Positions 8,901-18,779 are shown, counted from the stretch's first letter. The stretch is DNA of 64,000 nucleotides from Prolixibacteraceae bacterium (GCA_025210775.1 JAOARB010000025.1:1-64000); one strand, 5' to 3'. Numbers and translations are program-made. Notes: a model not told the origin generated them from the sequence alone.

Positions 8901-9342
8901 AAAAGGTGGTGACATTGTCTCTATTAGTGAGGCTATTGCTGCGAATGCTGGGGTGGCAAAGATAACAGAAGATCGCACTGATTTTATTTATCCTGGTGTA
9001 AACAGGGATGGTACTCCTAATACGCAAGCAATTTCTAAACAACAATATTATACTTCTATTGGAGGAGAACATGGTATAGGTGAAGAGTTCGTTTATGATG
9101 CATCTTTTGTTCGTTTGAAAGAACTTTCGTTAAGTTATTCGTTGGGTCGAAATTTGTTGAAGAAGTTGCCTTTTACGAGTGTTAAAGTTGCTTTTATCGG
9201 ACGTAACCTTTGTTTCCTTAGTAAGAATACTCCAGGTTCACCAGTGGGTGGTTTTAATAGTAGTATTTTTTCACAAGCTATTGACTACTCTTCTGTTCCT
9301 AATACAAGATCATTAGGCTTCTCTGTTAATGTAGGTTTCTAA
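5962..9342 (+). CDS. SusC/RagA-type TonB-linked outer membrane transporter with STN domain
   Basis: 1126 residues. It has an N-terminal signal region (hydrophobic about 20-38), an STN (secretin/TonB short N-terminal) domain at about 47-117, a carboxypeptidase-regulatory-like beta domain at about 130-215 (VDENGLPMPGVNVIVKGT), a TonB-box/plug at about 222-350 (ALQGKVAGVQIS, WIVDGVPFNN, VLKGPNAAALYGSRAGNG), and a beta-barrel to the C-terminus ending in Phe. Family members import oligosaccharides across the outer membrane using TonB energy with a SusD lid. The STN domain marks it as a signalling transporter that talks to the adjacent FecR/ECF pair. Its partner susD starts 21 bp downstream. The substrate is inferred from the GH85 gene to be N-glycan-derived oligosaccharide. 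Confidence 0.95.
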   Translation: MNSIHVSGGGSYALWKRIGRHFLACLSIAIMIIGNPAYVKGVDFDSDIVLHMERTSLSNVLSRIESMTPYTFIYNKDLIDPLMNISINVKGKNIEEVLDKVFDGTDIKYKVAGTQIALQKATTQQKKKTKVSSIIVDENGLPMPGVNVIVKGTTHGVITSMDGTFTLVCDPNSILTFSFMGYEKKEYSLSKKLPAKIVLVEDKVNIDEVVVTALGIKREKKVLGYSVQEVSGAKLNETSNSDVTSALQGKVAGVQISQSSTGLGGSSKITIRGNSSLGRNNEPLWIVDGVPFNNNADSGASLYGGYDRGGASVDINPEDIESISVLKGPNAAALYGSRAGNGVILVTTKKGVKKDGLGITYSGSYTWSDVTDVMEMQEKYGQGVNGLYDKGSRYSWGAPLDGSMVEAWNGEQRSYSVLSNPVKDYFTTGFAQNHNVSLGKQTEESHYRASFGYVKEDGIFSGNEQEKMSMDINSGMKLSPWLSVDSKISLVDTKNSNRPIFGNRSEMYQLLNIPSSVDLNDLKQFSTKDKVHQNWYGPDTQIRNPYYTRHALENQDERLRAFGFFGATMDITDEIKFSVKQAFDVHKTRTEEKDRGDGIGKTDVEQIVDDSFAMRESTYREFNSQFLLTGNFSSEKFQYGFTFGGNRMYYKVEGLSARTANLFKGYWLLQGANDLLKSISYNSLTEKEVQSLYGSANVTFNNYLTLDVTARNDWSSALPEKNNSYFYPSANLSFILSEFLEKNSVTLPHFIDFVKFRGSIATAGKDCDPYEIHSLVDIVEKNGKMEFKVPDTRPNENLKPEISTSYEVGGEMKLFRNRLGLDATYYNTKTENQVMIINDGVDYKYKTINAGYITNKGLELMLYTTPIQTKDFSVNIDLNYANNRTHVDRLHEGCPRVYFGSTDEYMVKVVATEGRDLGDIESVNTFLRNDNGDVIVDADGVPIKDSKSTVIGNIQPDWIGSVRLGINYKNFNFSGLIDVQKGGDIVSISEAIAANAGVAKITEDRTDFIYPGVNRDGTPNTQAISKQQYYTSIGGEHGIGEEFVYDASFVRLKELSLSYSLGRNLLKKLPFTSVKVAFIGRNLCFLSKNTPGSPVGGFNSSIFSQAIDYSSVPNTRSLGFSVNVGF

Positions 9343-9363
9343 TTATTATTAGTAGTAAAAGAT

Positions 9364-11025
9364 ATGTTTAAACGAAATATAATCAAAAAACTTATTCCTT
9401 CTGTTGTTCTTTTGGCAGGAGTGGTAAGTGGATGTACTGATGGCTTCGAAGAATTAAATACTTCTATTAAGCCTAGCTATTCTGCAGATAATGCAACAAT
9501 CAATGATGGTCAACATTATGATGATGAGATTAATAAGTTGATCTCACCTTTTATTTTTGAGGGGCCTTATAATGATTATCAAAGATCTACGAATCTTTTT
9601 CATGATATTTATGCACACTATTTTGCTCATAATAAAGCTGATTTCTCTGGTTCTTCCCCTAATTATGTATATAATGATGGTTGGATCTCAAAGAGATGGG
9701 AACATTTCTATTATGAGAGGGTTAAAGAGTATCGTTCTTTAAGAAAAAAATTTGCCGCAGCACCTAAGTGGAATGAAAAGGCAGCAGCTGTAGCAGACAT
9801 CAACTTTGCTTTCTTGGCAAGTATGATGGTGGATACTTATGGATATATCCCTTATAAACACATTTTCGAAAAGGATATTACAGATTTTAAAAAGCTGAAG
9901 TATGATTCAGAGAAGGAAGTGTATTTGGATCTTTTTGATCGTCTTAAAAAAGCCTCTGATGCACTTGCAATGGTCTATTCCGTAGAGCAGTTTCAGCTTA
10001 GTCCTGAGGCTGATAACTATTATGGTGGTGATTATGAGAAATGGAGAAAGTTTGCCAATACTTTAAGACTTCGTTTGGCTCTTCGTGTAAGTGTGGTGGA
10101 CCCTGAATTGGCAAGGAAAGAGGGCGAGAGTGCTATTGCGGATGGTGTGTTTACCTCTAATATGGATAATCTTGCGACACATTCGATTACACAAGAGAAT
10201 ATCTATTTCTTATGTAGCTACCAGTGGTTGGATGCTGTGATGACTAAAGATCTTGAAGTGGCATATAAGACTGCTAGTAGTGATCTAGATCCTCGTTGCC
10301 CTGTGCTTTGGTTTAAAACGTCTCCTGAAGATGCTTTGCGTCATGGTATTGAATTGGAAAAAGAACCGGGTTTCCCTTTTGGTGAATATGTTGGTTTTAA
10401 AGTTGGACGGATAGATAATATCAATCATAATCCTGAGCAAGTTTCTATTATCAAATGTGGTGCTAACAACGAGCCTTCAGGTTGGTTTACGATGCACCAA
10501 GAGGTGGTTTGGTTAGGATATTCTGAGACTTGTTTTTTAATGGCTGAAGCTAGTCTGAGAGGATGGGCCGGTGCTTCTATGTCTCCACTTGATTATTATA
10601 AGATGGGAGTGAATGCTTCGATGCAATATTTGAAAGTGCCAGTAGATAAGGCTACTGCTTATATTGCTAATTTGAAGGATATTGAAGATGGAATTTTCCA
10701 AGGATCTGATAAAGAGAAAATATTGGAAGCTATTCAGAAACAAAAATGGTTGGCTGTTTTCCCTAATGGAAATGAAGGATGGGCTGAGTTTAGACGTACT
10801 GGGTATCCTCGACTTTTAAATAATGAAAACAATAAGTCTGCCACAGTTGCAGATGGGCTTTTTATTAAGCGTATTCGTTATACTGTGGAGCAACATGATT
10901 ATAATACAGAAAATATTCCATCTGATATTTATACTTCAGAGGATCGTATGGATGTGAAAATCTGGTGGGATGTGAATAATTCTAATAATAATGACGGTAC
11001 ACCTAAGGTGCAGAATAATTTCTAG
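9364..11025 (+). CDS. SusD/RagB-like glycan-binding lipoprotein (SusD-like_2 type)
   Basis: 553 residues. It has a lipoprotein signal with lipobox VVSGC (Cys24), followed by an acidic patch (D-G-F-E-E), which in Bacteroidota favours surface export of lipoproteins. The body is alpha-helical with the usual late segments: WLGYSETCFLMAEASLRGW, an EKILEAIQKQKWLAVF segment, and EGWAEFRRTGYP near the C-terminus. SusD proteins cap the SusC pore and bind the incoming glycan. The gene sits 21 bp after susC, so co-transcription and complex formation are expected. A terminator follows it, so the GH85 gene may have its own promoter or depend on read-through. Confidence 0.93.
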   Translation: MFKRNIIKKLIPSVVLLAGVVSGCTDGFEELNTSIKPSYSADNATINDGQHYDDEINKLISPFIFEGPYNDYQRSTNLFHDIYAHYFAHNKADFSGSSPNYVYNDGWISKRWEHFYYERVKEYRSLRKKFAAAPKWNEKAAAVADINFAFLASMMVDTYGYIPYKHIFEKDITDFKKLKYDSEKEVYLDLFDRLKKASDALAMVYSVEQFQLSPEADNYYGGDYEKWRKFANTLRLRLALRVSVVDPELARKEGESAIADGVFTSNMDNLATHSITQENIYFLCSYQWLDAVMTKDLEVAYKTASSDLDPRCPVLWFKTSPEDALRHGIELEKEPGFPFGEYVGFKVGRIDNINHNPEQVSIIKCGANNEPSGWFTMHQEVVWLGYSETCFLMAEASLRGWAGASMSPLDYYKMGVNASMQYLKVPVDKATAYIANLKDIEDGIFQGSDKEKILEAIQKQKWLAVFPNGNEGWAEFRRTGYPRLLNNENNKSATVADGLFIKRIRYTVEQHDYNTENIPSDIYTSEDRMDVKIWWDVNNSNNNDGTPKVQNNF

Positions 11026-11052
11026 TGTCAAGTGTTTGGTTTGATTATGAGG

Positions 11053-11086
11053 GAGGTACAGCATTTGTGTTGTACCTCTTTTTTTT
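11053..11086 (+). terminator. Terminator after susD
   Basis: GAGGTACA (11053-11060) pairs with TGTACCTC (11071-11078), followed by a run of eight T. Confidence 0.85.
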
Positions 11087-11233
11087 ATAAAAAAATAAAT
11101 AAAAGTGAGTACCTTTTATATTTGTTTCCCTCTTTAAAGTGATGAATTCAATGATTGGCCTTTCATTAATACCTCATTCCTGAAGATGATTTCCTTTACA
11201 TCTTCTAACTAAAAAATAAAACTAATAACATTT

Positions 11234-14200
11234 ATGAAAAGAAGTCTATTTTTTACGATGTTGTGCTTCTTGAGCTTCTCTATGGGAGTTTATGCGCAAC
11301 AGCCAATGGGAGGATGTTGGCATCCTGAAGATATAACCAATTGGTCTCCTCAAACAGATCCAGAAGCCAAATTCAATAGAAGTGTTGTGGCTTTGAAGCC
11401 TCGATTTAAAGATGAAACGACTAAAGCAGGTCCTTATAATTATTATGATTCCCAAGTAACTGCTTGTTTGACAATGAATCCAATGTGTAGTCAAACTCCT
11501 TCTCAAGGAGCAAATAATTTTATTGGCTATACATTTAACTACTGGCAATATGTTGATATTCTAGTTTGGTGGGGTGGTTCTGCTGGAGAAGGGGTGATTA
11601 TTCCTCCATCGGCTCCTGTAGTGGATGCAGCTCATAAAAATGGAGTGCAGGTTTATGGAAATGTATTCTTCCCTCCGGGAGCTTTTGGTGGTCAGCGCAG
11701 TTGGGTAAGAGAGATGCTTAAAGTGGAAGATGGAGAGTATCCTTACGCTAAAAAACTTGCCGAGATTGCTAACTATTTTGGTTTTGACGGTTGGTTTATT
11801 AATGAAGAAACTTATGCTAGCTCTAAAAATGAATGGGCTGGTTTTGCAAAAACATTTAATAAATATAAGGCTCATGCTTATATGGGACTACAATGGTATG
11901 ATGCTAGTACCTCTATTTCAGGAACACTTTTTGAAGGTAAAGATAAATTCTCTTCGATGTTCTTAAATTATGGATCTGCTAGTTCTTCTACTATTTCCAG
12001 TAATAATGATAGAGTTCGTGGATGGGATATGAACCCATTTGAAGTGAATTATTATGGATTGGAGATTGGTGGTCAAGGTTTTTATCATCCAAGAGAATTT
12101 AAAGCACTTTTTAGTAAAGATCGTAATAATGGTTCTGTGGCTCTTTTCTGTCCAGAAGAGAAGACATGGAAGGATCAAACCAAAAGAGGTGATTTGACTC
12201 CTTACCAACAAATGGAGGAGTTCTATAATACTGCTGGTCGTTTCTGGGTAAATATCGATCATGACGTTACTTCTACTTCAGCCTATGATGATTCAAGTTG
12301 GCCAGGTATGTCGGTTGGTGTTGCTGCTAGAAGTACAATCTCAGAGTTTCCTTTTGTTACCAATTTCAATACAGGAATGGGTAAAAAACGTTATGTGAAA
12401 GGTACGGCTAAAGGAACAGGTGACTGGTATCATAGAGGTATTCAAGATATTCTTCCTACTTGGAGATGGTGGGTAGAAGGTGACAATAAAACTGTTGTGC
12501 CTAAGTTTAATTGGGATGACTCTTATAATAGTGGAGCTTGTTTGATGCTTACTGGAAGTCTTAATGCCAATGTATCAAATAATGTGAGATTATATAAAAC
12601 GAAACTTGCAGTACAGGGAACAGAGAATGCTTCTGTAGTGGTTAAAGGCAATACTCAAGGTTATAAGTGTTACCTAGGTTTGGCTTTCTCTGAAGATAAC
12701 AATGCATTTACTTACATTGAGTTGAAAGATTTTGCTACTGGTGATTGGAAAAAGATTGATCTTCCATTAGCAGATTATGCTGGGAAAACCATCTCTATGA
12801 TTTCTGTTAAAATGGAAGCTTCTTCTAGTGTGAGTAATCTTGATCTTAAATTAGGACAACTGTTTGTGGGTAATGCTATTGGTGCTTGTGGAGAAGTTTC
12901 GAATGTTCGCATTATTGATGATAAGGGACAAGATAAAGCAATTCTAGGGGATCTAAAAGGGAATGCTCGCGTTGTTTGGGATAGTGCTACTGGAGATGTG
13001 GATCATTACAATATTTATTTGGTTCAAGGTGGCGTTCAAAAGCTTGTTGGTCAAACAATGGATGAGGCTTTCTATATTGAAGATATTGTACGTTCTACTA
13101 GTTCAGAACTTGGAGTGCAGGTTGTTGTAAAAAGTGTTGACCTTTTGGGTAATGAACATGGTAATGTGGTAAAAGATGCTAGTTGGACTAAGCCTACTGC
13201 TCCTTCTGTAAAGATCGTTGGAAACCAGTCTTATATCGAAGTTGGTGAGACGGTTGTTTTTACTGCTCGTGCAACACAATATCCAGAGAGTTATAACTGG
13301 ACTCTACCTGATGGTGCTGAAAAAGTAACAGGTGAGTATGATGATAATCAAATAGCTTGTCGTTTTACTAAAGCGGGTCATTTTGATATCTCTGTTGATG
13401 TGACCAACAATATTGGAACAACATCTAAATCGTTAGAGAATGCCGTTACGGTAGTTGCTACAAGTTTATTGGATGTGGTTAGTGTTGGTAAAACAATTGA
13501 TAGCTATAGCGATTGTATTGACAAGCATAACCCTCGTAACCTAATTGATGGAGAGAATGTTCCTTCGAATATGGATAATAAATGGTGTGTTGGTGGGGCT
13601 AAATCACAATGGGTGATTATCGACCTAGAAGAACCATTCAATATATATGGATTCCGTGCATATGATACAGGACACAAAGAGGATGCAAGTGGAAACTATG
13701 ATTGTTGGAAAATTGAGGTGAGTAATGATAAAAATACTTGGACTGAGGTTGTTAATGAACAAGGTCGCCAAAGTGAGAATACAAAATATGATGCTATTCC
13801 AGGAATTGCTGGACGCTATGTTCGTTTTACTCCTTATGACAATGATGTGAATATCACTCTTCGAATTTGGGAGTTCCAAGTATTGGGCGTTTCATTAGGT
13901 ATGAAATTAGCTGATGTGGATGATGTCGAGCTTTCTGGAGCTGAAACAAGAACAATCAATATGGCTTATGATTTAGGAGCTTTGTCTAAAGGAGATGACT
14001 TTGGAATTACTGCTACCGCTAAAAATGATCATGTGCTTATTTCTAATGCTCGTATTGATTCAGAAAACAATACCTTCCAGTTTGATATCCAATCTAAAGA
14101 TGGTTATTATGGTAAAGATCAAGTTGAGGTGGTATTTGTAAACAAAGGTATGCAGAAGAGTAGCACCTTTATGGTTTCTATGGTGTCTGACAACTGGACC

Positions 14201-15577
14201 AATGTGGCTTTATCTAAATCAGTACAAGCATATTCTTCTGATTATTATGGAAACTTAACTGAGATTGATGGTGGAGAGAATCTTGTGGATGATGATGCCG
14301 CTACTACTTTAAGAGCTTCTTATCGAGGAGTTACTGTTAAAATAGATCTTCAAGAAGATCATAAATTGTACGCTCTTCAGTTTAATGGATCGAATGATGG
14401 CCAGACAGAGAGAATTAAAGTTGAAGGTTCTAATGATGGCGTAAACTATACCACTTTTGTTGATATGAACGATTATGTAGGTGGAACACAGTACCTGCTT
14501 CCTTCAGCTCAACAGTATCGTTATCTTCGTGTTCTTACTGATCCAGAAGGTTATTCAAGTGTGGATTATAACGAATTTAAAGTTTATGGTGAAGCTCTTG
14601 ATGTGAGTATTGCTAAGGTAGCAAAACAAACATTTGGATTGGGTGAATCACACAGAATTGAAATACCATTTACCAATAAGGTTGATTTTAGTAACCAGGA
14701 TGTTACTGTGACTTTGTTAAATGAGAATTTAGGTACTATTTCGAATGTTAATGTTGATTTAAGTGCACATCAAATAGGCTTGGATTTTGTAACTAGTCGT
14801 AAGATTGGTCTGACTCAAGTACACCTTGCTATTTCTGTTAATGGAAAAGTATTTACACAAGATGTAGATGTTTTGGTTGTTCCTTCTGATGCAGAAAATG
14901 TGGCATTGAATAAGACTGTCGTTGATTTCTCTGGTTCCACTACTAGTGAACTTCCTAAATTTATGTTTGATGGAGTTACTGAGCCAAGTGATGTTTCAGA
15001 GAAATGGTGTGAAACAGGAGATGGGCCACACTATTTCGTTCTTGATTTAGGTAAGATGTATACCGTTTTTGAATTTAAAATGTTTGATGCAGGTACAAAA
15101 GAAGATGCTGTGTGGAATTCAATGGGATACACTATTGAAGTTAGTGAGGATAATGTAGAATGGAAAACCGTTGCTGAAGATGCTACTGATGGTTCTACTA
15201 TTAAAGATATCTATACTAACGGTGTAAATGCTAGATATGTTAAATATACTACTGGTGGAGATGATGGTCGTGGTACTGTAAGATTCTTCGAATTCGAAGT
15301 TTATGGAACAGAAGATCTATCAACATCTACAGAAGATATAGATGTTGAACAAGTACATGTTTATCCAAATCCAGCAACTGATTATATTGAAGTAAAAGGT
15401 TCGTCTATGATCACTGGGGCTTCGATTAAAATCTTTGATCTTTTAGGACAACAAGAGATTATTGTACCTAACTATCAAGGAGAGAAAATAAATATCTCAC
15501 ATCTACCTTCTGGTATTCATGTGATGCAAATTAAGAATGACAAAAAGGTTACATACACAAAAATCATGGTGCTATAA
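11234..15577 (+). CDS. Secreted GH85 endo-beta-N-acetylglucosaminidase, multidomain, T9SS cargo
   Basis: 1447 residues. A Sec signal peptide ends near residue 21 (VYAQ). The GH85 catalytic TIM barrel covers about 40-420; the family's catalytic Asn/Glu pair is seen in DGWFINEET (Asn190, Glu192). GH85 enzymes cleave the GlcNAc-beta-1,4-GlcNAc core of N-glycans through an oxazoline intermediate. Following modules: beta-sandwich/FN3-like region (about 430-650), PKD-like domain (about 655-740), and three F5/8 type C (discoidin, CBM32-like) domains at about 745-882, 986-1118 and 1221-1357, separated by Ig-like linkers. A type IX secretion sorting domain (VYPNPATDYIEV ... KIMVL, about 1373-1447) ends the protein. 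The repeated discoidin modules probably bind galactose/GlcNAc-type glycans. It lies directly after susCD, so it is probably the initiating enzyme of this locus. Confidence 0.93.
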   Translation: MKRSLFFTMLCFLSFSMGVYAQQPMGGCWHPEDITNWSPQTDPEAKFNRSVVALKPRFKDETTKAGPYNYYDSQVTACLTMNPMCSQTPSQGANNFIGYTFNYWQYVDILVWWGGSAGEGVIIPPSAPVVDAAHKNGVQVYGNVFFPPGAFGGQRSWVREMLKVEDGEYPYAKKLAEIANYFGFDGWFINEETYASSKNEWAGFAKTFNKYKAHAYMGLQWYDASTSISGTLFEGKDKFSSMFLNYGSASSSTISSNNDRVRGWDMNPFEVNYYGLEIGGQGFYHPREFKALFSKDRNNGSVALFCPEEKTWKDQTKRGDLTPYQQMEEFYNTAGRFWVNIDHDVTSTSAYDDSSWPGMSVGVAARSTISEFPFVTNFNTGMGKKRYVKGTAKGTGDWYHRGIQDILPTWRWWVEGDNKTVVPKFNWDDSYNSGACLMLTGSLNANVSNNVRLYKTKLAVQGTENASVVVKGNTQGYKCYLGLAFSEDNNAFTYIELKDFATGDWKKIDLPLADYAGKTISMISVKMEASSSVSNLDLKLGQLFVGNAIGACGEVSNVRIIDDKGQDKAILGDLKGNARVVWDSATGDVDHYNIYLVQGGVQKLVGQTMDEAFYIEDIVRSTSSELGVQVVVKSVDLLGNEHGNVVKDASWTKPTAPSVKIVGNQSYIEVGETVVFTARATQYPESYNWTLPDGAEKVTGEYDDNQIACRFTKAGHFDISVDVTNNIGTTSKSLENAVTVVATSLLDVVSVGKTIDSYSDCIDKHNPRNLIDGENVPSNMDNKWCVGGAKSQWVIIDLEEPFNIYGFRAYDTGHKEDASGNYDCWKIEVSNDKNTWTEVVNEQGRQSENTKYDAIPGIAGRYVRFTPYDNDVNITLRIWEFQVLGVSLGMKLADVDDVELSGAETRTINMAYDLGALSKGDDFGITATAKNDHVLISNARIDSENNTFQFDIQSKDGYYGKDQVEVVFVNKGMQKSSTFMVSMVSDNWTNVALSKSVQAYSSDYYGNLTEIDGGENLVDDDAATTLRASYRGVTVKIDLQEDHKLYALQFNGSNDGQTERIKVEGSNDGVNYTTFVDMNDYVGGTQYLLPSAQQYRYLRVLTDPEGYSSVDYNEFKVYGEALDVSIAKVAKQTFGLGESHRIEIPFTNKVDFSNQDVTVTLLNENLGTISNVNVDLSAHQIGLDFVTSRKIGLTQVHLAISVNGKVFTQDVDVLVVPSDAENVALNKTVVDFSGSTTSELPKFMFDGVTEPSDVSEKWCETGDGPHYFVLDLGKMYTVFEFKMFDAGTKEDAVWNSMGYTIEVSEDNVEWKTVAEDATDGSTIKDIYTNGVNARYVKYTTGGDDGRGTVRFFEFEVYGTEDLSTSTEDIDVEQVHVYPNPATDYIEVKGSSMITGASIKIFDLLGQQEIIVPNYQGEKINISHLPSGIHVMQIKNDKKVTYTKIMVL

Positions 15578-15601
15578 GTTAGCGGATTGATTTAACTTTT
15601 G

Positions 15602-15634
15602 GAGGGTGTCCTTAAATAGGGCATCCTCTTTTTT
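15602..15634 (+). terminator. Terminator after GH85 gene
   Basis: GAGGGTGTCC (15602-15611) pairs with GGGCATCCTC (15619-15628) using two G-U pairs, followed by TTTTTT. Confidence 0.8.
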
Positions 15635-15893
15635 GATCTTTAGAGGAAGTATGCTTAAAGTATGTGTCTTTCTTTTTCCTTCTGTGAATTGTCTTTTTTA
15701 TTCCCTCTGTGGCAATCATAAATCTGCTTTGGTGTTAGAAATCTATCCGTGTTAAGTCAATATTGTAATTGATATTCCTTCTTTTATTACAATGAATAAG
15801 TGATTTAAAGAATTTATGTTTGATTATATTGCTTAACGAGGTGGATATTTTACGATAATGTGTATCTTTGTCCCTCAGTTTTAATATATAATA
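15635..15893. other. Intergenic region with thrS promoter element
   Basis: AT-rich DNA between the GH85 terminator and thrS. TATCTTTG (15863-15870) fits the Bacteroidota -7 consensus TAnnTTTG and lies 24 bp before the thrS ATG, implying a very short leader. No convincing -33 element, leader hairpin or threonine-rich leader ORF is visible. Confidence 0.45.
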
Positions 15894-17849
15894 ATGTCAA
15901 TGATTAATATAACCTTACCCGATGGCTCGGTAAAAGAATTTGAGTCAGGAGTGAATGGATTAAACATTGCCAAGTCAATTAGTAACCGACTTGCTAAAGA
16001 TGTTTTGTCTATTACAGTGAATGGAGAGATCTGGGACCTTGTACGTCCAATTAATTCTGATGCTTCAATTAAGCTGAACACGTGGGAAGATAGAGATGGA
16101 AAGGACGCTTTCTGGCACTCGTCTGCTCACCTTATGGCTGAAGCTCTTGAGACCATTTATCCTGGTACGAAATTCGGAATCGGACCTACGATCGAGAATG
16201 GGTTCTATTACGATGTTGATCTGCCTGAAGGAAAAACCATTACTGAAAAAGATCTTGAAAAGATCGAAAAGAAAATGGTAGAATTAGCGCGTCAGAAAAA
16301 CGATATCGTCCGTATAGATGTCTCTAAAGCCGATGCATTAAAACGATTTGAAGACATTAAGGATCCTTATAAGCTAGAGCTTATCTCTGCTTTGGAAGAT
16401 GGAACCATTACTCTATATAACCAAGGCGGTTTTACCGACCTTTGTCGTGGACCTCACTTGCCAAATACTGGATACATCAAAGCAATTAAATTGTTGAGTG
16501 TAGCTGGTGCTTACTGGAGAGGTGACGAAAATAATAAGATGCTTACTCGTGTTTATGGTATCACATTCCCTAAAGCTAAAATGCTTACGGAATATCTTCA
16601 ACAATTAGAAGAAGCGAAAAAGCGTGACCACCGTAAAATTGGTAAAGAGATGGAATTGTTTACTTTCTCACAGAAAGTGGGACAAGGTCTTCCTCTTTGG
16701 TTACCAAAAGGAGCACAATTAAGAGAAGCATTGGAGAATTTCTTGAAACGTGTTCAAAAACGTTTTGAGTATGATCAAGTAATTACTCCTCACATCGGTG
16801 ATGTGAATCTATATAAAACTTCAGGTCACTTCCAGAAGTATGGTAAAGATTCATTCCAACCAATCAATACTCCTCAAGAAGGAGAAGAGTATTTGTTGAA
16901 GCCGATGAACTGTCCTCACCACTGTGAGTTGTACCGTTTTAAACCTCGTTCGTATAAGGATCTTCCTGTACGTATGGCTGAATTTGGTACTGTTTATCGC
17001 TATGAGCAAAGTGGAGAGTTGCATGGTTTGACTCGTGTGAGAAGTTTTACTCAAGATGATGCACACATTTTCTGTCGTCCTGATCAATTGAAAGAAGAGT
17101 TCTTGAAAGTGATTGATATTATTTTTATCATTTTTAAAGCTTTGGATTTTAAAGATTATACGGCACAAATCTCTCTTCGTGATCCTAAAAATACTGAAAA
17201 GTATATCGGAACAGATGAAAACTGGGAGAAAGCAGAAAGTGCTATTATCGAAGCTTGTGAAGAAAAAGGATTGAATACTGTTACTGAATTGGGAGAAGCT
17301 GCTTTCTACGGTCCTAAGCTTGACTTTATGGTTAAGGATGCATTAGGTAGAAGCTGGCAGTTGGGAACTATTCAGGTTGACTATAATCTACCAGAACGTT
17401 TTGATTTGACTTATATCGGTGCGGATGATAAGCAACATCGCCCTGTGATGATTCACCGTGCACCTTTTGGATCAATGGAACGTTTCTGTGCTGTGTTGAT
17501 CGAACACACTGCTGGTAAATTCCCTCTATGGTTAACTCCAGAGCAGGTGGTTATTTTGCCAATTAGTGAAAAATATAATGATTACGCGAAAAAAGTTTCA
17601 AATTATCTAAATATTTCCGATATTCGCAGCATTGTAGACGATAGAAATGAGAAGATTGGAAGAAAAATTCGTGATAACGAGCTGAAACGTATTCCTTATC
17701 TTCTGATTGTTGGAGAGCAAGAAGCAGAAAATAATACTGTTTCTGTTCGTCGCCAAGGAGAGGGTGACCAAGGTTCTAAAACTTTGGATGAGTTCGCTTC
17801 TTTTATCTCAGCTGAAGTGAGATCTCAACTTGGATCTATTTATGAATAA
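15894..17849 (+). CDS. thrS: Threonine-tRNA ligase
   Basis: 651 residues, the full-length bacterial form. It contains the N-terminal TGS domain (about 1-65), the editing/second additional domain with the HSSAH motif near residue 75-80, the class II catalytic core with the zinc-site segment [10 protein letters not shown], motif 2 around [23 protein letters not shown], and the C-terminal anticodon-binding domain (about 545-645). It charges tRNA-Thr in the cytoplasm. It heads the thrS-infC-rpmI-rplT cluster, a conserved bacterial arrangement. ATG 15894 (M-S-M-I) is used; ATG 15900 is a possible alternative two codons later. Confidence 0.97.
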   Translation: MSMINITLPDGSVKEFESGVNGLNIAKSISNRLAKDVLSITVNGEIWDLVRPINSDASIKLNTWEDRDGKDAFWHSSAHLMAEALETIYPGTKFGIGPTIENGFYYDVDLPEGKTITEKDLEKIEKKMVELARQKNDIVRIDVSKADALKRFEDIKDPYKLELISALEDGTITLYNQGGFTDLCRGPHLPNTGYIKAIKLLSVAGAYWRGDENNKMLTRVYGITFPKAKMLTEYLQQLEEAKKRDHRKIGKEMELFTFSQKVGQGLPLWLPKGAQLREALENFLKRVQKRFEYDQVITPHIGDVNLYKTSGHFQKYGKDSFQPINTPQEGEEYLLKPMNCPHHCELYRFKPRSYKDLPVRMAEFGTVYRYEQSGELHGLTRVRSFTQDDAHIFCRPDQLKEEFLKVIDIIFIIFKALDFKDYTAQISLRDPKNTEKYIGTDENWEKAESAIIEACEEKGLNTVTELGEAAFYGPKLDFMVKDALGRSWQLGTIQVDYNLPERFDLTYIGADDKQHRPVMIHRAPFGSMERFCAVLIEHTAGKFPLWLTPEQVVILPISEKYNDYAKKVSNYLNISDIRSIVDDRNEKIGRKIRDNELKRIPYLLIVGEQEAENNTVSVRRQGEGDQGSKTLDEFASFISAEVRSQLGSIYE

Positions 17850-17896
17850 TAATGTGAGATATTTTTTACAAAACTTAAAGTAGGGAGGATTTAGCC

Positions 17897-18457
17897 ATAG
17901 CTGGAATGAGACCACGCGGAAGAAGATTCCAAGAAAGGGAAACGAAACCCGCTAACCGAATTAACCAACATATACGTGTACCTCAGGTACGTTTAGTTGG
18001 TGACAATATTGAAAACCCAGGTGTTTATAGTACAAACGAAGCAATGAAAATTGCTGATGCGCTTGATTTGGACTTGGTAGAGATTTCACCAAAAGCCGAT
18101 CCGCCTGTTTGTCGTATCATTGATTATAAAAAGTTTCTTTATCAACAGAAAAAGAAACAAAAAGAGATGAAGGCAAAAGCGGTTAAGGTGGTAGTAAAAG
18201 AGATCCGCTTTGGTCCAAATACGGATGACCATGACTATAACTTTAAATTAAAACATGCTGAAAAGTTCCTTAATGAAGGTGCTAAAGTAAAAGCATATGT
18301 TTTCTTTAAAGGTCGTACTATTCTGTTTAAGGAAAAAGGTGAGATCCTTCTTTTAAGATTTGCTCAAGATTTAGAAGAGATCGGAAAAGTAGATCAACTT
18401 CCTAAACTTGAAGGTAAACGTATGATCATGTTTATTTCACCGAAGAAGAAGAAATAA
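17897..18457 (+). CDS. infC: Translation initiation factor IF-3, probable AUA start
   Basis: IF-3 binds the 30S subunit, prevents premature joining and proofreads the initiator codon. The N-domain ([16 protein letters not shown]...) and C-domain ([25 protein letters not shown] ... [13 protein letters not shown]) are complete. The first ATG is 17906, but the strong Shine-Dalgarno GGGAGGA (17883-17889) is 7 nt from an in-frame ATA at 17897 and too far (16 nt) from that ATG. An in-frame TGA at 17855-17857 limits the start to this stretch. infC genes classically use rare start codons (AUU in E. coli), which lets IF-3 repress its own synthesis, so initiation at AUA (giving M-A-G-M-R-P-R-G) is favoured here. 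If wrong, the gene begins at 17906 with 183 residues. Confidence 0.9.
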   Translation: MAGMRPRGRRFQERETKPANRINQHIRVPQVRLVGDNIENPGVYSTNEAMKIADALDLDLVEISPKADPPVCRIIDYKKFLYQQKKKQKEMKAKAVKVVVKEIRFGPNTDDHDYNFKLKHAEKFLNEGAKVKAYVFFKGRTILFKEKGEILLLRFAQDLEEIGKVDQLPKLEGKRMIMFISPKKKK

Positions 18458-18482
18458 TAATTAATCAAAAGAGGTTAGAATC

Positions 18483-18680
18483 ATGCCTAAGATGAAAACG
18501 AATCCCGGTGCTAAAAAGCGTTTTAAGCTTACCGGTTCAGGAAAAATTAAAAGAAAACATGCTTATAAAAGTCACATCTTGACTAAAAAAAGCAAGAAGC
18601 GTAAGAGAAATCTTACTTACTTCGGTACTGTATGTAAAGCTGATGAAAACAACATCAAGTTGTTGCTTTGCATGAAGTAA
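18483..18680 (+). CDS. rpmI: 50S ribosomal protein L35 (bL35)
   Basis: 65 residues, the usual length, starting [20 protein letters not shown] and strongly basic. It follows infC by 25 bp with an AGAGG ribosome-binding sequence. It is part of the infC-rpmI-rplT operon. Confidence 0.97.
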   Translation: MPKMKTNPGAKKRFKLTGSGKIKRKHAYKSHILTKKSKKRKRNLTYFGTVCKADENNIKLLLCMK

Positions 18681-18779
18681 TCTTTTAATAGATATTTAAA
18701 AATGTAAAACTCAGAGTTGCTTAGCTTGTTAAGTGTTTACAGTTTTTGTAAAACGCTAAGTGCTCCAAATTTGTAAATT

